A DNA stretch of 64,000 bases from the NCBI RefSeq assembly GCF_001486585.1, contig NZ_LN909046.1, forward strand, positions 1,116,001 to 1,180,000. Reading direction: 5' to 3'. The position numbers were made by a program, and so were the translations under genes. The stretch's first letter is position 1. Each line of letters begins with the position of its first letter. The DNA is from Paenibacillus senegalimassiliensis. Lineage in GTDB: Bacteria; Bacillota; Bacilli; Paenibacillales; Paenibacillaceae. The notes beneath the pieces were generated by a model. That model saw only the letters and a program-made list of their open reading frames with translations, had not been told where the DNA came from and searched no databases. This document shows, piece after piece, positions 52,372 to 60,618 of this stretch.

Positions 52372-53451
52372 TTAGCCTCCGAAATTGTAGCCTTTTTTCA
52401 CAATCATATAGATAAATAGCGGTGAACCTATGACCGATGTAATGATACCGATCGGCAGCTCCACATTGGTGATTAGCGTTCTGGATAAAATGTCCGACCA
52501 GATCAGGAACAACCCGCCAAGCAATAATGTGCCTGGCAAGAGACGCTTATGGTCCGCACCGAATAGCCCCCGCGAAATATGGGGTACAATCAGGCCTACA
52601 AAGCCGATCATCCCGGCATAAGCAACCATAGTCCCCGTAATCAGGGCCGTTACGATCATGTACAGCTTGCGATAAGCACTGAGGTTGATACCAAGCGTAA
52701 TGGCGGACTCGTCGCCGACCAGCATGGTGTTGAGTACCCGATGCTGGAATAGAAACGCCACACAGCCCAATAACACAATGACGGCCAGCACCGGCGCTTT
52801 CTGCCAGCTTGCTGAAGCCAGACTCCCCATGGACCAGAAGGTCACTGTTTTGATACCCTCGGCGTTATTCGCAAAATAGATAATCAGACTTGAAAAGGAA
52901 CTGCACAGCGCTCCGATCACAACCCCGGACAAAACCAGCTTCACCGAGGTGGCTTTGCCGCCAATACTTGACAGCACCAGCACGGCTACTGAGGTGATCA
53001 TCGCACCTACGAAGGCTCCGAACGCAACACCTAATTGTGCCAGCATCGCGCCACTACCAAACCCAACCAGGATAGCAAAGGTAGCTCCTAGTGAAGCTCC
53101 CGATGAAATCCCGAGAATATAAGGATCGGCAAGCGGATTTTGGACAACCGCCTGCATAATGGCTCCACACAAAGACAACCCCATGCCGATGATCAAGGCG
53201 AACAGGACGCGGGGCATTCTCACTTGCATAATGATGTTCAAGTAAGACTCGTTATCGATCTTGTCAATCGAGCCAAGATAGCCGTGGGTCAACGTATGCA
53301 GCATAATGTTCATGGATTGCATGAACGGAATATGTACCTGCCCGATAGACACGGATAATACGGAGGATACCACAATCAATCCGATTAAACTGCAAATGAT
53401 CGTATAATAAAGACGACCTTTCTCTCTTTTTTTGGCGTCAATCACACTCAA
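52372..53451 (-). CDS. Iron-siderophore permease (FecCD family)
   Basis: A 359-aa permease with about ten membrane helices. Characteristic regions are MPRVLFALIIGMGLSLCGAI, NPLADPYILGISSGASLGAT, and the C-terminal coupling part MIGFVGLIVPHISRGLFGAD followed by LPIGIITSVIGSPLFIYMIV. A single FecCD gene implies a homodimeric channel. It is first in the operon, behind a Fur box. The start is TTG 53451 after GGGAGGTG. Confidence 0.93.
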   Translation of the reverse strand: MSVIDAKKREKGRLYYTIICSLIGLIVVSSVLSVSIGQVHIPFMQSMNIMLHTLTHGYLGSIDKIDNESYLNIIMQVRMPRVLFALIIGMGLSLCGAIMQAVVQNPLADPYILGISSGASLGATFAILVGFGSGAMLAQLGVAFGAFVGAMITSVAVLVLSSIGGKATSVKLVLSGVVIGALCSSFSSLIIYFANNAEGIKTVTFWSMGSLASASWQKAPVLAVIVLLGCVAFLFQHRVLNTMLVGDESAITLGINLSAYRKLYMIVTALITGTMVAYAGMIGFVGLIVPHISRGLFGADHKRLLPGTLLLGGLFLIWSDILSRTLITNVELPIGIITSVIGSPLFIYMIVKKGYNFGG

Positions 53452-53483
53452 AAATTCACCTCCCTGTCCACTCCTCTATCATT

Positions 53484-53547
53484 TGATAATTATTAGTGAT
53501 AACGATTATCATTATCATATATTACATGATCCGTAGCTTCATTTCAA
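53484..53547 (-). promoter_or_regulatory. Fur-box promoter of the iron operon
   Basis: On the minus strand TTGAAA (53542-53547) and TAATAT (53519-53524) are 17 bp apart. Just after it, GATAATGATAATCGTTATC (53498-53516) matches the classical Fur consensus at 18 of 19 positions, and an adjoining TGATAAT (53484-53490) extends the overlapping 7-1-7 repeats. Iron-replete Fur would block this promoter. Confidence 0.93.
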
Positions 53548-53561
53548 TCCTTTAGTATGCA

Positions 53562-53610
53562 AAAGCTCCCCGACCCGGCTTCTTCGCTTGGTGGGGAGCT
53601 TTCTTTTCTT
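53562..53610 (-). terminator. Terminator of the sigma factor operon
   Basis: AAAGCTCCCC (53562-53571) pairs perfectly with GGGGAGCTTT (53593-53602), followed by TCTTTTCTTTTT on the plus strand and by AT-rich sequence on the minus strand. It is 20 bp after the minus-strand stop at 53630. Confidence 0.85.
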
Positions 53611-53629
53611 TTTGTTTTTGAGTCTTATT

Positions 53630-54382
53630 TTAGCGCCAGTCCATATTCACTTTGCCTCTGGCCTCTTCGGCATACAGATGCAGTGTTATCCTGCCCGAAT
53701 CGGGAAGGTCACTCAAATCCCAAATATAAGGGGTGTCCAAATCGTTGAGCAGAAGCCTCTCCTGCTCTTTGCCATCCACGGATATAGCCGCTTCGACCGT
53801 ACCTTTCTTGATTTCGGTGTCCAGCGTGATTTGACGTGGTTCTCCCTGCTTGAGGTCAATAGCCTGAACCTTCTCACCATCAAAATACCAGAAAGACAGC
53901 TTCCATAACCCCGGTCGCATCGTTTGCGCCTGTCCAATGGAAACATTCTTGGCCGCAAACATTTCGGGCTGAGCGCTATAGAGACTTCCGAAGACGATTC
54001 CGAGCACCAGCAAACTGGTTAGGATCATGCCCACCAGTGCGGCGATTAACGGCTTCTTGCTGTGCTTCACATCTGAAGGCACGATCATCCCCGGTTGAAC
54101 CAACGAGGCGCCGCAATTCGAGCAATAGTATTTGCCAGGCTCCGTTTGGCCACCACATGAAGCACATCGTACTGTTTGCTGCCTGCGACCAATCAGAAAG
54201 TAGAGCAGCAGGCCCATCAAATTAGGCACTAGAACTACAATTACAGTCCATATTTTGGCATCAAGGCCACGTGCCTTGGCATCCCGATACGTCCATATTC
54301 CCAAACAAGTTCTAAACCCCAGCACCAACAATAATACCACGCCAATTCCAATCCACATTTGCTCATAGCTCATCCACGACAT
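53630..54382 (-). CDS. Membrane protein with PLDc_N-like helices and a zinc ribbon
   Basis: A 250-aa protein. Two N-terminal helices match the phospholipase-D-nuclease N-terminal pattern (WTVIVVLVPNLMGLLLYFLIGRR), followed by a four-cysteine zinc ribbon (CASCGGQTEPGKYYCSNCGA, residues about 73-92), another membrane helix (about 113-134) and an extracytoplasmic domain of about 115 residues. It overlaps the preceding gene by 20 bp and is third in the sigma factor operon, suggesting a signalling or anti-sigma-related role. Confidence 0.72.
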   Translation of the reverse strand: MSWMSYEQMWIGIGVVLLLVLGFRTCLGIWTYRDAKARGLDAKIWTVIVVLVPNLMGLLLYFLIGRRQQTVRCASCGGQTEPGKYYCSNCGASLVQPGMIVPSDVKHSKKPLIAALVGMILTSLLVLGIVFGSLYSAQPEMFAAKNVSIGQAQTMRPGLWKLSFWYFDGEKVQAIDLKQGEPRQITLDTEIKKGTVEAAISVDGKEQERLLLNDLDTPYIWDLSDLPDSGRITLHLYAEEARGKVNMDWR

Positions 54383-54692
54383 AGCGTTTACGCTCCTTTC
54401 TGGTCCATACCTGAGCCGCTGCTGATAATGTCACCGAGCAGAGGATAAGGCCGGCCCCCGTCGGCAGCGATAGCAAAGACAACCATGAGTTGGGAAACAT
54501 AAAATTCACGCCAACCACCATAGTGATTGTCTGCAATCCTCCGATGACCGTCGGCAGCCACCACGATAACTCCCGCTTGGCAGGTTGCTGGCGTATTTGC
54601 TCAAGAAGAGCTGCCTGAACGGCTGGAGGCGGAATTTCTTCTTCCGTCAGAGACATACGAAGTAATCCATCAAATTTCTCTTCATCCGTCAT
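54363..54692 (-). CDS. Small membrane protein, candidate anti-sigma factor
   Basis: A 109-aa protein with a short cytoplasmic N-terminal part (MTDEEKFDGLLRMSLTEEEI) resembling the start of anti-sigma factors, and two membrane helices (about 43-60 and 68-93). It overlaps the sigma factor gene by 11 bp and the next gene by 20 bp. GGAGG precedes the ATG. The anti-sigma role follows from position rather than a recognised domain. Confidence 0.65.
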   Translation of the reverse strand: MTDEEKFDGLLRMSLTEEEIPPPAVQAALLEQIRQQPAKRELSWWLPTVIGGLQTITMVVGVNFMFPNSWLSLLSLPTGAGLILCSVTLSAAAQVWTRKERKRYVVDEL

Positions 54693-55209
54693 AACCTGAT
54701 TCCTCCAATCTCAATTTGAGTTTCTGACGCCCTTGATGCAGCCGACTCTTAACAGTGCCTTGGGGAATACGCAGCACGTCCGAAATATCCTGAACAGACA
54801 TGTCAGCCATGTAATAGAGCAGCACAGGCACTCGCAAGGCATCAGACAATTGCTGCACCGCCTCTCGGAGCTCGATTTGAGTTTGCTGCTGCTCTACCAT
54901 TTTCTCCGTGGACCTCTTGTCAGGCACTTCATTCACTTGAGCATGATTGTAGTTCAAGGGGGCAATTCTTTGTCTCCGGGCAAATTTTCTCCGTTCATCC
55001 GACCAGATCCTGGTAGCTATCGACATTAGAAACCCGGCCGGATTATGGGATAAATCCAGGGTTCCCTTCATATCAAGAATGCGAAGATAGGTTTGCTGGT
55101 ACAGGTCATCCGCATCGCCCGAGGTAAAAGCCAGCCTTCGGCAGAAGGTGTACAACCGGGTGCCATAATCACGTACCAGTTGTTCGACAACTTCCCTCTC
55201 TGTTGCCAC
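54682..55209 (-). CDS. ECF-type RNA polymerase sigma factor
   Basis: A 175-aa sigma factor with region 2 (LYTFCRRLAFTSGDADDLYQQTYLRIL; DERRKFARRQR) and region 4 (DISDVLRIPQGTVKSRLHQGRQKLKLRL, the helix-turn-helix). There is no region 1 or 3. The GTG at 55209 follows GGGAGGGG. It heads a three-gene overlapping operon with two membrane proteins, the usual layout of an ECF sigma factor and its membrane-bound inhibitor. Confidence 0.9.
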   Translation of the reverse strand: MATEREVVEQLVRDYGTRLYTFCRRLAFTSGDADDLYQQTYLRILDMKGTLDLSHNPAGFLMSIATRIWSDERRKFARRQRIAPLNYNHAQVNEVPDKRSTEKMVEQQQTQIELREAVQQLSDALRVPVLLYYMADMSVQDISDVLRIPQGTVKSRLHQGRQKLKLRLEESGYDG

Positions 55210-55263
55210 GCTCTCCCCTCCCTTCACTTATATATCCGCACATGAATGGATTTGGTTCTATTT

Positions 55264-55485
55264 AGAGGTTGTTCAAAAAGTCGTCTTTCCAGGACGGAGT
55301 TGTTCGAGGAGTAAGTTCAACATCGAATCTTGAATTCAGCCGGGCCAAGCCTATGCTTCCGAAGTCGTTTTCTCCGAAAACGTGTAGCTCCGCTACTCAG
55401 TCCCTAGCTTCACCCAACTCAAGCGTTTTGAAAAAACGCACATCGAAAGCATAAGCTTTGGTCCTGTAAACCCGACTTTTTGAAC
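55264..55485. repeat. Long copy of an inverted-repeat-bounded interspersed element
   Basis: GTTCAAAAAGTCG (55271-55283) and CGACTTTTTGAAC (55473-55485) are perfect 13-bp inverted ends enclosing about 215 bp. Its first 43 bases match the short element at 10129-10188 (in reverse orientation) at 38 positions. AGAGGTTGTTC occurs at 55264-55274 and again at 55497-55507, flanking it as an 11-bp direct repeat. No coding capacity. Confidence 0.82.
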
Positions 55486-55511
55486 TCGCACTATTAAGAG
55501 GTTGTTCTTCC

Positions 55512-56990
55512 TTATAACTGAATGACCTTTGTAGCGATCTGCTCGCAGAATTCGCGATCATGCTCGACAAATAGCAAGGTAGGCGCATATTCCAGCAGCA
55601 GATTTTCAATCTGCATACGGGAGATGACGTCGATAAAATTCAGCGGCTCATCCCAGACCAGCAAATGCGACTGCTCGCACAGGCTGCGGGCAATCAGCAC
55701 TTTTTTCTTCTGGCCCCCGCTATAATCCGCCATATCCTTCTCGAATTGAATTCGGGAGAAATCCAGCTTCCGCAAGATCGCCTTGAACAAGCTCTCATCA
55801 ATACCATGCTCCCTGGCATAGTCCGAGCAATTCCCCTGCAAATATGAGGTATCCTGTGATACGTAAGATATCTTCAACCGGCTACCGATCCGAAGCGTCC
55901 CTGTATAAGCAAGCTCTTCACCACAAATGAGCTTCAAGATGCTAGATTTTCCTGAGCCGTTCTTACCGGTTAAGGCAATTCGGTCTCCCTGCTGAATGGA
56001 GAAGCTGATGTCCGGGCTAGCCTGCTTCTGCCCATAATAGATCGCAACCCGACCCAGCTCGGCTAGCTGGGTTTTGTGGTAAGGCATTTGGGCAATTTTC
56101 AGACTTTCTGAAGTCTCCACGCTCTTAAGTAGCTTGGACTTGTGCTCAATAGCCGATTGCTGGCGCTGTTCCAGCGACTTGGAGCGCTTCATCATTTTGG
56201 CTGCCTTATGACTGACGTAGCCTTTGTCCGCCTTGACCCCTGAGATCCGTGTACCATTCTTGGTTTTCTCTACCGCCTGCGACCATTCTCCAGTGCGTTT
56301 GGCTGCTTCGGCCAATCGCTTGACGTCCTTGCGAAGCACCTCGTTCTCTGCCAGTTCGCGTTGATCTTGCCGCCGCTTATTTTCCCACCAGTCCGAGAAG
56401 TTCCCTTTCTGTACGGTGATATCCGTTTTGTTGATGGACAGAATATGATCGACGCAGCGATCAAGAAATGATCGGTCATGGGACACCAGAATATATCCAC
56501 TCTTCCGATTTAAATATTCGCTGACCAGTTCCCGGCCAGCCAGGTCCAAATGATTGGTGGGTTCATCGATGAGCAGAAAGCGATTTTCCTTCAGAAAGAG
56601 GGATGCCAACATGACTTTGGTTTGTTCACCGTTAGATAATGATTGATAGGGTCGATACAATACGTCCTCCCCAACCTGCAACAAGGAAAGCTCGCGCAGC
56701 AGCTCCCACTGCACTACATTTGGAACAATCTCGGTCACGACGTCCAGGGTATGATGTTCTGGATGCAGAACCTTGAAGGGGAAATATTCAAACTCCATAT
56801 CCGCAGAGATTTGTCCACTGTAGACATGTTTGCCTAATAACAGCTCCAGAAAAGTAGTTTTCCCCCGTCCATTTCTCCCCGTGAACCCAAGCTTCCAATT
56901 CGTATCCATCTGAAAGCTGACGTCTTCAAAGATTGGATCGTAGCTTCCTTCATAAGCAAAAGTTAAATGACTCACATTAATTAATGTCAT
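55512..56990 (-). CDS. Lsa-family ABC-F ribosomal protection protein
   Basis: A 492-aa protein with two ABC domains and no membrane segments, the ABC-F layout. First domain: GRNGRGKTT, signature LSNGEQTK, FLLIDEPTNHLD. The interdomain linker (about 190-300) holds the basic RRQDQRELAENE and SKSLEQRQQ regions that reach into the ribosome. Second domain: GKNGSGKSS, YSGGQKKK, LLVWDEPLNFID. The N-terminus INVSHLTFAYEGSYDPIFED is characteristic of Lsa proteins, which give resistance to lincosamides, streptogramin A and pleuromutilins by dislodging the drug. Its leader carries an attenuator. Whether it gives resistance here is untested. Confidence 0.88.
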   Translation of the reverse strand: MTLINVSHLTFAYEGSYDPIFEDVSFQMDTNWKLGFTGRNGRGKTTFLELLLGKHVYSGQISADMEFEYFPFKVLHPEHHTLDVVTEIVPNVVQWELLRELSLLQVGEDVLYRPYQSLSNGEQTKVMLASLFLKENRFLLIDEPTNHLDLAGRELVSEYLNRKSGYILVSHDRSFLDRCVDHILSINKTDITVQKGNFSDWWENKRRQDQRELAENEVLRKDVKRLAEAAKRTGEWSQAVEKTKNGTRISGVKADKGYVSHKAAKMMKRSKSLEQRQQSAIEHKSKLLKSVETSESLKIAQMPYHKTQLAELGRVAIYYGQKQASPDISFSIQQGDRIALTGKNGSGKSSILKLICGEELAYTGTLRIGSRLKISYVSQDTSYLQGNCSDYAREHGIDESLFKAILRKLDFSRIQFEKDMADYSGGQKKKVLIARSLCEQSHLLVWDEPLNFIDVISRMQIENLLLEYAPTLLFVEHDREFCEQIATKVIQL

Positions 56991-57012
56991 AAATTTATTT
57001 CCTCCCGCACGT

Positions 57013-57280
57013 AAAAAGGCTGCAAGAAAGTTTCCCTTCTTACAGCCCAGGCGGATAACACAAATCCGAACCTCTACGCATCAAGGCATCAAGCGAAAAA
57101 GTTCGAACCGCATATACGATTGGAGTGAGAAGATGGAATTACTTTCTTGCGCAAGAATAAAACAGACATGCGAAAATAAACCTCGCATTCCATATCCATT
57201 CCTTAGCAAGAAATATCCATCCACTTCAGCTCCCTCATTAAAGTTAGGTGTATCTTATCATAACTGTTAAGCGATTTCAA
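57013..57280 (-). promoter_or_regulatory. Attenuator leader of the ABC-F gene
   Basis: On the minus strand a promoter (TTGAAA 57275-57280; TAAGAT 57252-57257; 17 bp) is followed by a tiny ORF, a long leader and an intrinsic terminator: stem arms 57037-57047 and 57018-57028 with T run 57013-57017, only 23 bp before the start codon. ACTTTCTTGC in the terminator's 3' arm (57022-57031) is an exact complement of GCAAGAAAGT at 57141-57150, which can itself pair with the TTTCTTGC in the tiny ORF. These mutually exclusive pairings are the parts of a ribosome-controlled switch. Confidence 0.82.
57203..57220 (-). CDS. Five-codon leader ORF of the ABC-F attenuator
   Basis: ATG-GAT-ATT-TCT-TGC-TAA, preceded by GAGGGAG nine bases upstream. 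Its TTTCTTGC can pair with the antiterminator segment at 57141-57150. A ribosome stalled here would free that segment. A second frame starting at 57200 or 57194 (MDMECEVYF...) runs about 36 codons downstream and could be a further leader peptide. Confidence 0.6.
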   Translation of the reverse strand: MDISC

Positions 57281-57530
57281 TCTGTAGGGCCCTTGATGCT
57301 GATCTAACTCACACGAGTAGGAAATTCTCCTGCTAATATACGGAAATAAGCTGGTTTTGGACATTTACCTGGAAAAGCTCCCTATAATTCTAAGCTATAA
57401 GTCCATATTCGGCGATCCAGCGTAAATTATATGGATCAATTCCCTCTAATACTTAATAGGTCCTTTAGAAGCTAGTTTTAGTTGGAGGATTTCCTGTTAA
57501 ATGAAGCTTTTCTCCCTGTTCATCACAGGT
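57281..57530. other. Intergenic stretch between the siderophore cluster and the ABC-F promoter
   Basis: No gene or strong hairpin. I see no clear terminator for the siderophore genes that end at 57531. Confidence 0.4.
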
Positions 57531-59402
57531 TTACCGCCAGAAAGGATTGTGGCCCAGACCTTTGCCGGAAGGCATAGCGCCGGGGACTCCCTCGGCCTCA
57601 AGCAGTGGGCGGATGACGAGCTTGGTGGGCCACTCGTGCTGGGCAAAGACCGCCCTGAATAACTCTTCTTGATCTTCCTCGGGCAACCCGGCAGTTTGCA
57701 GTGCTGATTTCCAAGCCAGCTCCGTAATCTCCCAGAAACGGGCAGACTCAAGCTCATAAGCACGGCTTAAGGCTTCAATAATGCTGCCAAGGTTGAGTTG
57801 TGTCCCAAGCGACTGTACATAGAAGATCAGCTTATGGATGGTCTCGTTGTATAGGCTGTTGGAATAGCCGGGACGGATATGGTATTTGGGATCGCCAATG
57901 CCGTGCTTATCCAGATACGGTGGATGTAGCCGTACAGAATCGTGGTCACGGAACAATAGAGCCCGCGGGCGTCCATGCTCCAGCACCAAACAGCAATTCT
58001 GCCCGTGAATTTCCGGCATGACCCCTATCTTGAACAACCGCATAACCACGTCATAGAACAAGTAGGCCAGCTCACGGTAGAAGCTGATGACCTCTTCGCT
58101 GGATAAACGTCTGCCCAGTAGCTCCGGCAGCATATGCCACCCCTCCCGCTCCACGCCTAGCGCCGCCATGGGGATGACCCGGTACCCTTCAGCAAACAGT
58201 GCCGCTGGATAGAGACGAATTTGTGCAGCCAAGTGGCGGGGATGGTCATCGAACAAGCCCATCTCACGGGGCATATACCCCCAGAAGTGTCGCTCTTCAC
58301 ATAAGAAGACCCGGTCTGCCAGCGTATCGTCGCACAGCACAGCCTGCCTTAGCAGCTTCTCCCCGGCCAGGCCATTCAGCAGCTTCACAACTGGCAAATA
58401 GCGGGCCGCCCCCAGGGATAGCACGCTGACCGGAAGCTTCAACATCGCTATGGAGCGTACCTTCGCTTCGTCCTCTTGACCAGTGAGTAGGCTTGCCGGG
58501 CTAAGAGATCTTAGCGAGGAAGTCGCCAGGAAATCTCCGCCTTCTGTGTCCAGTACAACGATGGTCCCCTCCGCGATCTCCCGGTCAAAGCGGGGCAGGA
58601 TCACCTGCTGCAACTGCCAGGGATGCACAGGCAACGGAACATATTGACCCGGTGTAAGCCCACGTTGTTGCAGTTCACTTTCCAGCCGGGAGCGTTCTTC
58701 CCCACCAAGCAGGTCAAGACAGGACCATTCCTCCTGCTCAGTCCCCCGCTCCACCGTATCTGCCCGCAGGGCCACCCAGCGCAGACGCACCGGCTTGCCA
58801 AACTCCGCCGAATATTGTTCGTAATCCTGATCACTGAAGCCCACCTTCGCCTTGGACGAAGGATGGAACGGACGATCCCGCAGCGCGGCCACCTGTTCTC
58901 CCCTGATAAACCAGCCATAAGGCGAATTGGGAAGATCGTCCAGCAATCGCTGTACGGCCGCCGGATTCAAGCTAAGTGCTAGTTGCTGCACAGCCAGCTT
59001 CAAGCCTGCCAGAAAGTCGGCTACTCCCGGCTGAGCGTAGGCGTCCTCCGTCAGTGCTGAACGCAACACCACATCCGCCAACTCCTCGGGAGAAGTTACT
59101 ACGCTCCAACCTTCACCCCGCTCCTGTTTGAAGATAGGCGTGTCCTGCACCCATTGCAGTCCTGTTCGCTGGTTCTCTTTCAGTAAGAAGGCCGTTTCTG
59201 CCACATAAACCATAGTATGGGTGCTCTCACTACTGTCGCTGAATAACCCTCTAATATGTTCAGGCGCCGCAGTTATCGGCAATAAGGTTCGCTCGTCCGG
59301 TTCAAAGAACCGTTCACTTAGCAGCGTGTTCAGCAAATCCGCCATTACTTGCACTTGAGCAGCCTTGCGGCCTGTGTTGATTGACTTGGTTTCGGTCCCC
59401 AT
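57531..59402 (-). CDS. IucA/IucC siderophore synthetase, third of the cluster
   Basis: About 623 aa, the full length of NIS synthetases, which join citrate or another carboxylate to an amine through an acyl adenylate. Visible motifs: HPSSKAKVGFSDQDY (the HPxxKxxxGF nucleotide-binding region), PVHPWQLQQV, a central domain with LLGGEE, and a C-terminal FhuF-like part with HGQNCCLVLEHGRPRALLFRD. The ATG at 59402 has GGAAGGA upstream. Its beginning lies inside the end of the decarboxylase gene (95-bp overlap). By order and content it may correspond to SbnC of the staphyloferrin B pathway; subtype assignment is uncertain. Confidence 0.88.
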   Translation of the reverse strand: MGTETKSINTGRKAAQVQVMADLLNTLLSERFFEPDERTLLPITAAPEHIRGLFSDSSESTHTMVYVAETAFLLKENQRTGLQWVQDTPIFKQERGEGWSVVTSPEELADVVLRSALTEDAYAQPGVADFLAGLKLAVQQLALSLNPAAVQRLLDDLPNSPYGWFIRGEQVAALRDRPFHPSSKAKVGFSDQDYEQYSAEFGKPVRLRWVALRADTVERGTEQEEWSCLDLLGGEERSRLESELQQRGLTPGQYVPLPVHPWQLQQVILPRFDREIAEGTIVVLDTEGGDFLATSSLRSLSPASLLTGQEDEAKVRSIAMLKLPVSVLSLGAARYLPVVKLLNGLAGEKLLRQAVLCDDTLADRVFLCEERHFWGYMPREMGLFDDHPRHLAAQIRLYPAALFAEGYRVIPMAALGVEREGWHMLPELLGRRLSSEEVISFYRELAYLFYDVVMRLFKIGVMPEIHGQNCCLVLEHGRPRALLFRDHDSVRLHPPYLDKHGIGDPKYHIRPGYSNSLYNETIHKLIFYVQSLGTQLNLGSIIEALSRAYELESARFWEITELAWKSALQTAGLPEEDQEELFRAVFAQHEWPTKLVIRPLLEAEGVPGAMPSGKGLGHNPFWR

Positions 59403-60618
59403 AATCATTTCCTTCCGTTAAATAATAAAATTGCGGATGCGGGTGCGAGAGAAAATCATGATGCGATATGGTCCAGCAATACGCTCCGGATTGTTGGAAC
59501 ACTACAATATCGCCTACGCGCAGCCGTTCAACGGCCGCATTGGCATGCATCCGATCCTTGGGTGTACAGAGCTCCCCGACCAACGTCACCTTCTCTTGCC
59601 GGATTTCGGGTCTGGGGAAGGGATGGCTCCACCGTTCCGCGGGCAGCACCTCAAATGGCTGATTATGTCCCCATGATGCGGGTAAGCGATGGTGGTGTGT
59701 TCCACCTCGAAGTACGGCAAAATACTGATCATGCGACGATTTGAGATCGATCACCTCGGCGGCATAATATCCATGATTGGCCACCAGGTAACGGCCCGGC
59801 TCGAACCACAGCTTCGTGCCTGGAAGCTCCTTTAGAGCTTCGCTGGCCCCAATCAGTTCCGTGAAGGCCCACCAGTCAAAGGGCGGAGCTCCTTCGTAGG
59901 AAATACCAAATCCACCACCTGCATTCACGATCTCCAGCTTGAGTCCATACCGCTCGCTCCACATCGCTGCCTTGCGTAAGTAGAACTCAATCATTTCAGC
60001 ATGGAGCCGAGCATTCAGATTATTGGATAACGAGTGAAAATGAAAGCCACTGAAGTGTACCCTCCCCCGTCCCTCTTCACGAAGAATTGTTAGGGCTGCT
60101 TCCAGTAAATCTTCATCCAGACCAAAGGGCGTGGGCCGCCCACCCATGGTAATTCCCGTCTCGGGCAACGTGCTTGTTCGTAAATTCATGCGAAGCAATA
60201 TGCGAACAGGTTCACTGCGTCCCTCGGCTAACTGAATGAGTCGCCGCAATTCCAGCAGACTTTCCACATGGATATAAGCAACGTTATGGCGTAGAGCCGT
60301 GGCTAGTTCAGCTGCGGTTTTGCCCGGCCCACCAAATAGAACAGGCACGCTGGCGCTCACCTCTCTGACCTTGAGCAGTTCTCCTGCGGAGGCCACCTCA
60401 AAGCCTGCAACATACGGCAGTAACGCCTCGATAATGCGGAGGTCCGGGTTAGCCTTAATGGCATAGAACAGCCCCGCTCGTTCCGGCAAACGGGATAACA
60501 TGGCCTGCACCTGTGCCTGAATGCCCTCCAAATCATATAAATAGGCGCAAAAAGGCTCCTCAAGGCTGGCCGCTTGCAGCTTCACCAGCCGCTCCTTTAC
60601 CGTATCCTTCATATCCAC
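59314..60618 (-). CDS. PLP-dependent decarboxylase of the SbnH type
   Basis: A fold-type III decarboxylase (LysA/alanine racemase-like). The PLP lysine is in LFYAIKANPD near residue 53; HSLSNNLN and NAGGGFGISYEG bind the phosphate, and GELCTPKDRM supplies the substrate-binding cysteine region. In staphyloferrin B synthesis SbnH decarboxylates the citryl-diaminopropionate intermediate. The last about 30 residues (from TEGNDYGDRNQ on) are read through the start of the next gene and lack family similarity, so a 95-bp overlap or an altered stop is visible. It overlaps the preceding aldolase gene by 10 bp. Confidence 0.88.
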   Translation of the reverse strand: MDMKDTVKERLVKLQAASLEEPFCAYLYDLEGIQAQVQAMLSRLPERAGLFYAIKANPDLRIIEALLPYVAGFEVASAGELLKVREVSASVPVLFGGPGKTAAELATALRHNVAYIHVESLLELRRLIQLAEGRSEPVRILLRMNLRTSTLPETGITMGGRPTPFGLDEDLLEAALTILREEGRGRVHFSGFHFHSLSNNLNARLHAEMIEFYLRKAAMWSERYGLKLEIVNAGGGFGISYEGAPPFDWWAFTELIGASEALKELPGTKLWFEPGRYLVANHGYYAAEVIDLKSSHDQYFAVLRGGTHHHRLPASWGHNQPFEVLPAERWSHPFPRPEIRQEKVTLVGELCTPKDRMHANAAVERLRVGDIVVFQQSGAYCWTISHHDFLSHPHPQFYYLTEGNDYGDRNQVNQHRPQGCSSASNGGFAEHAAK

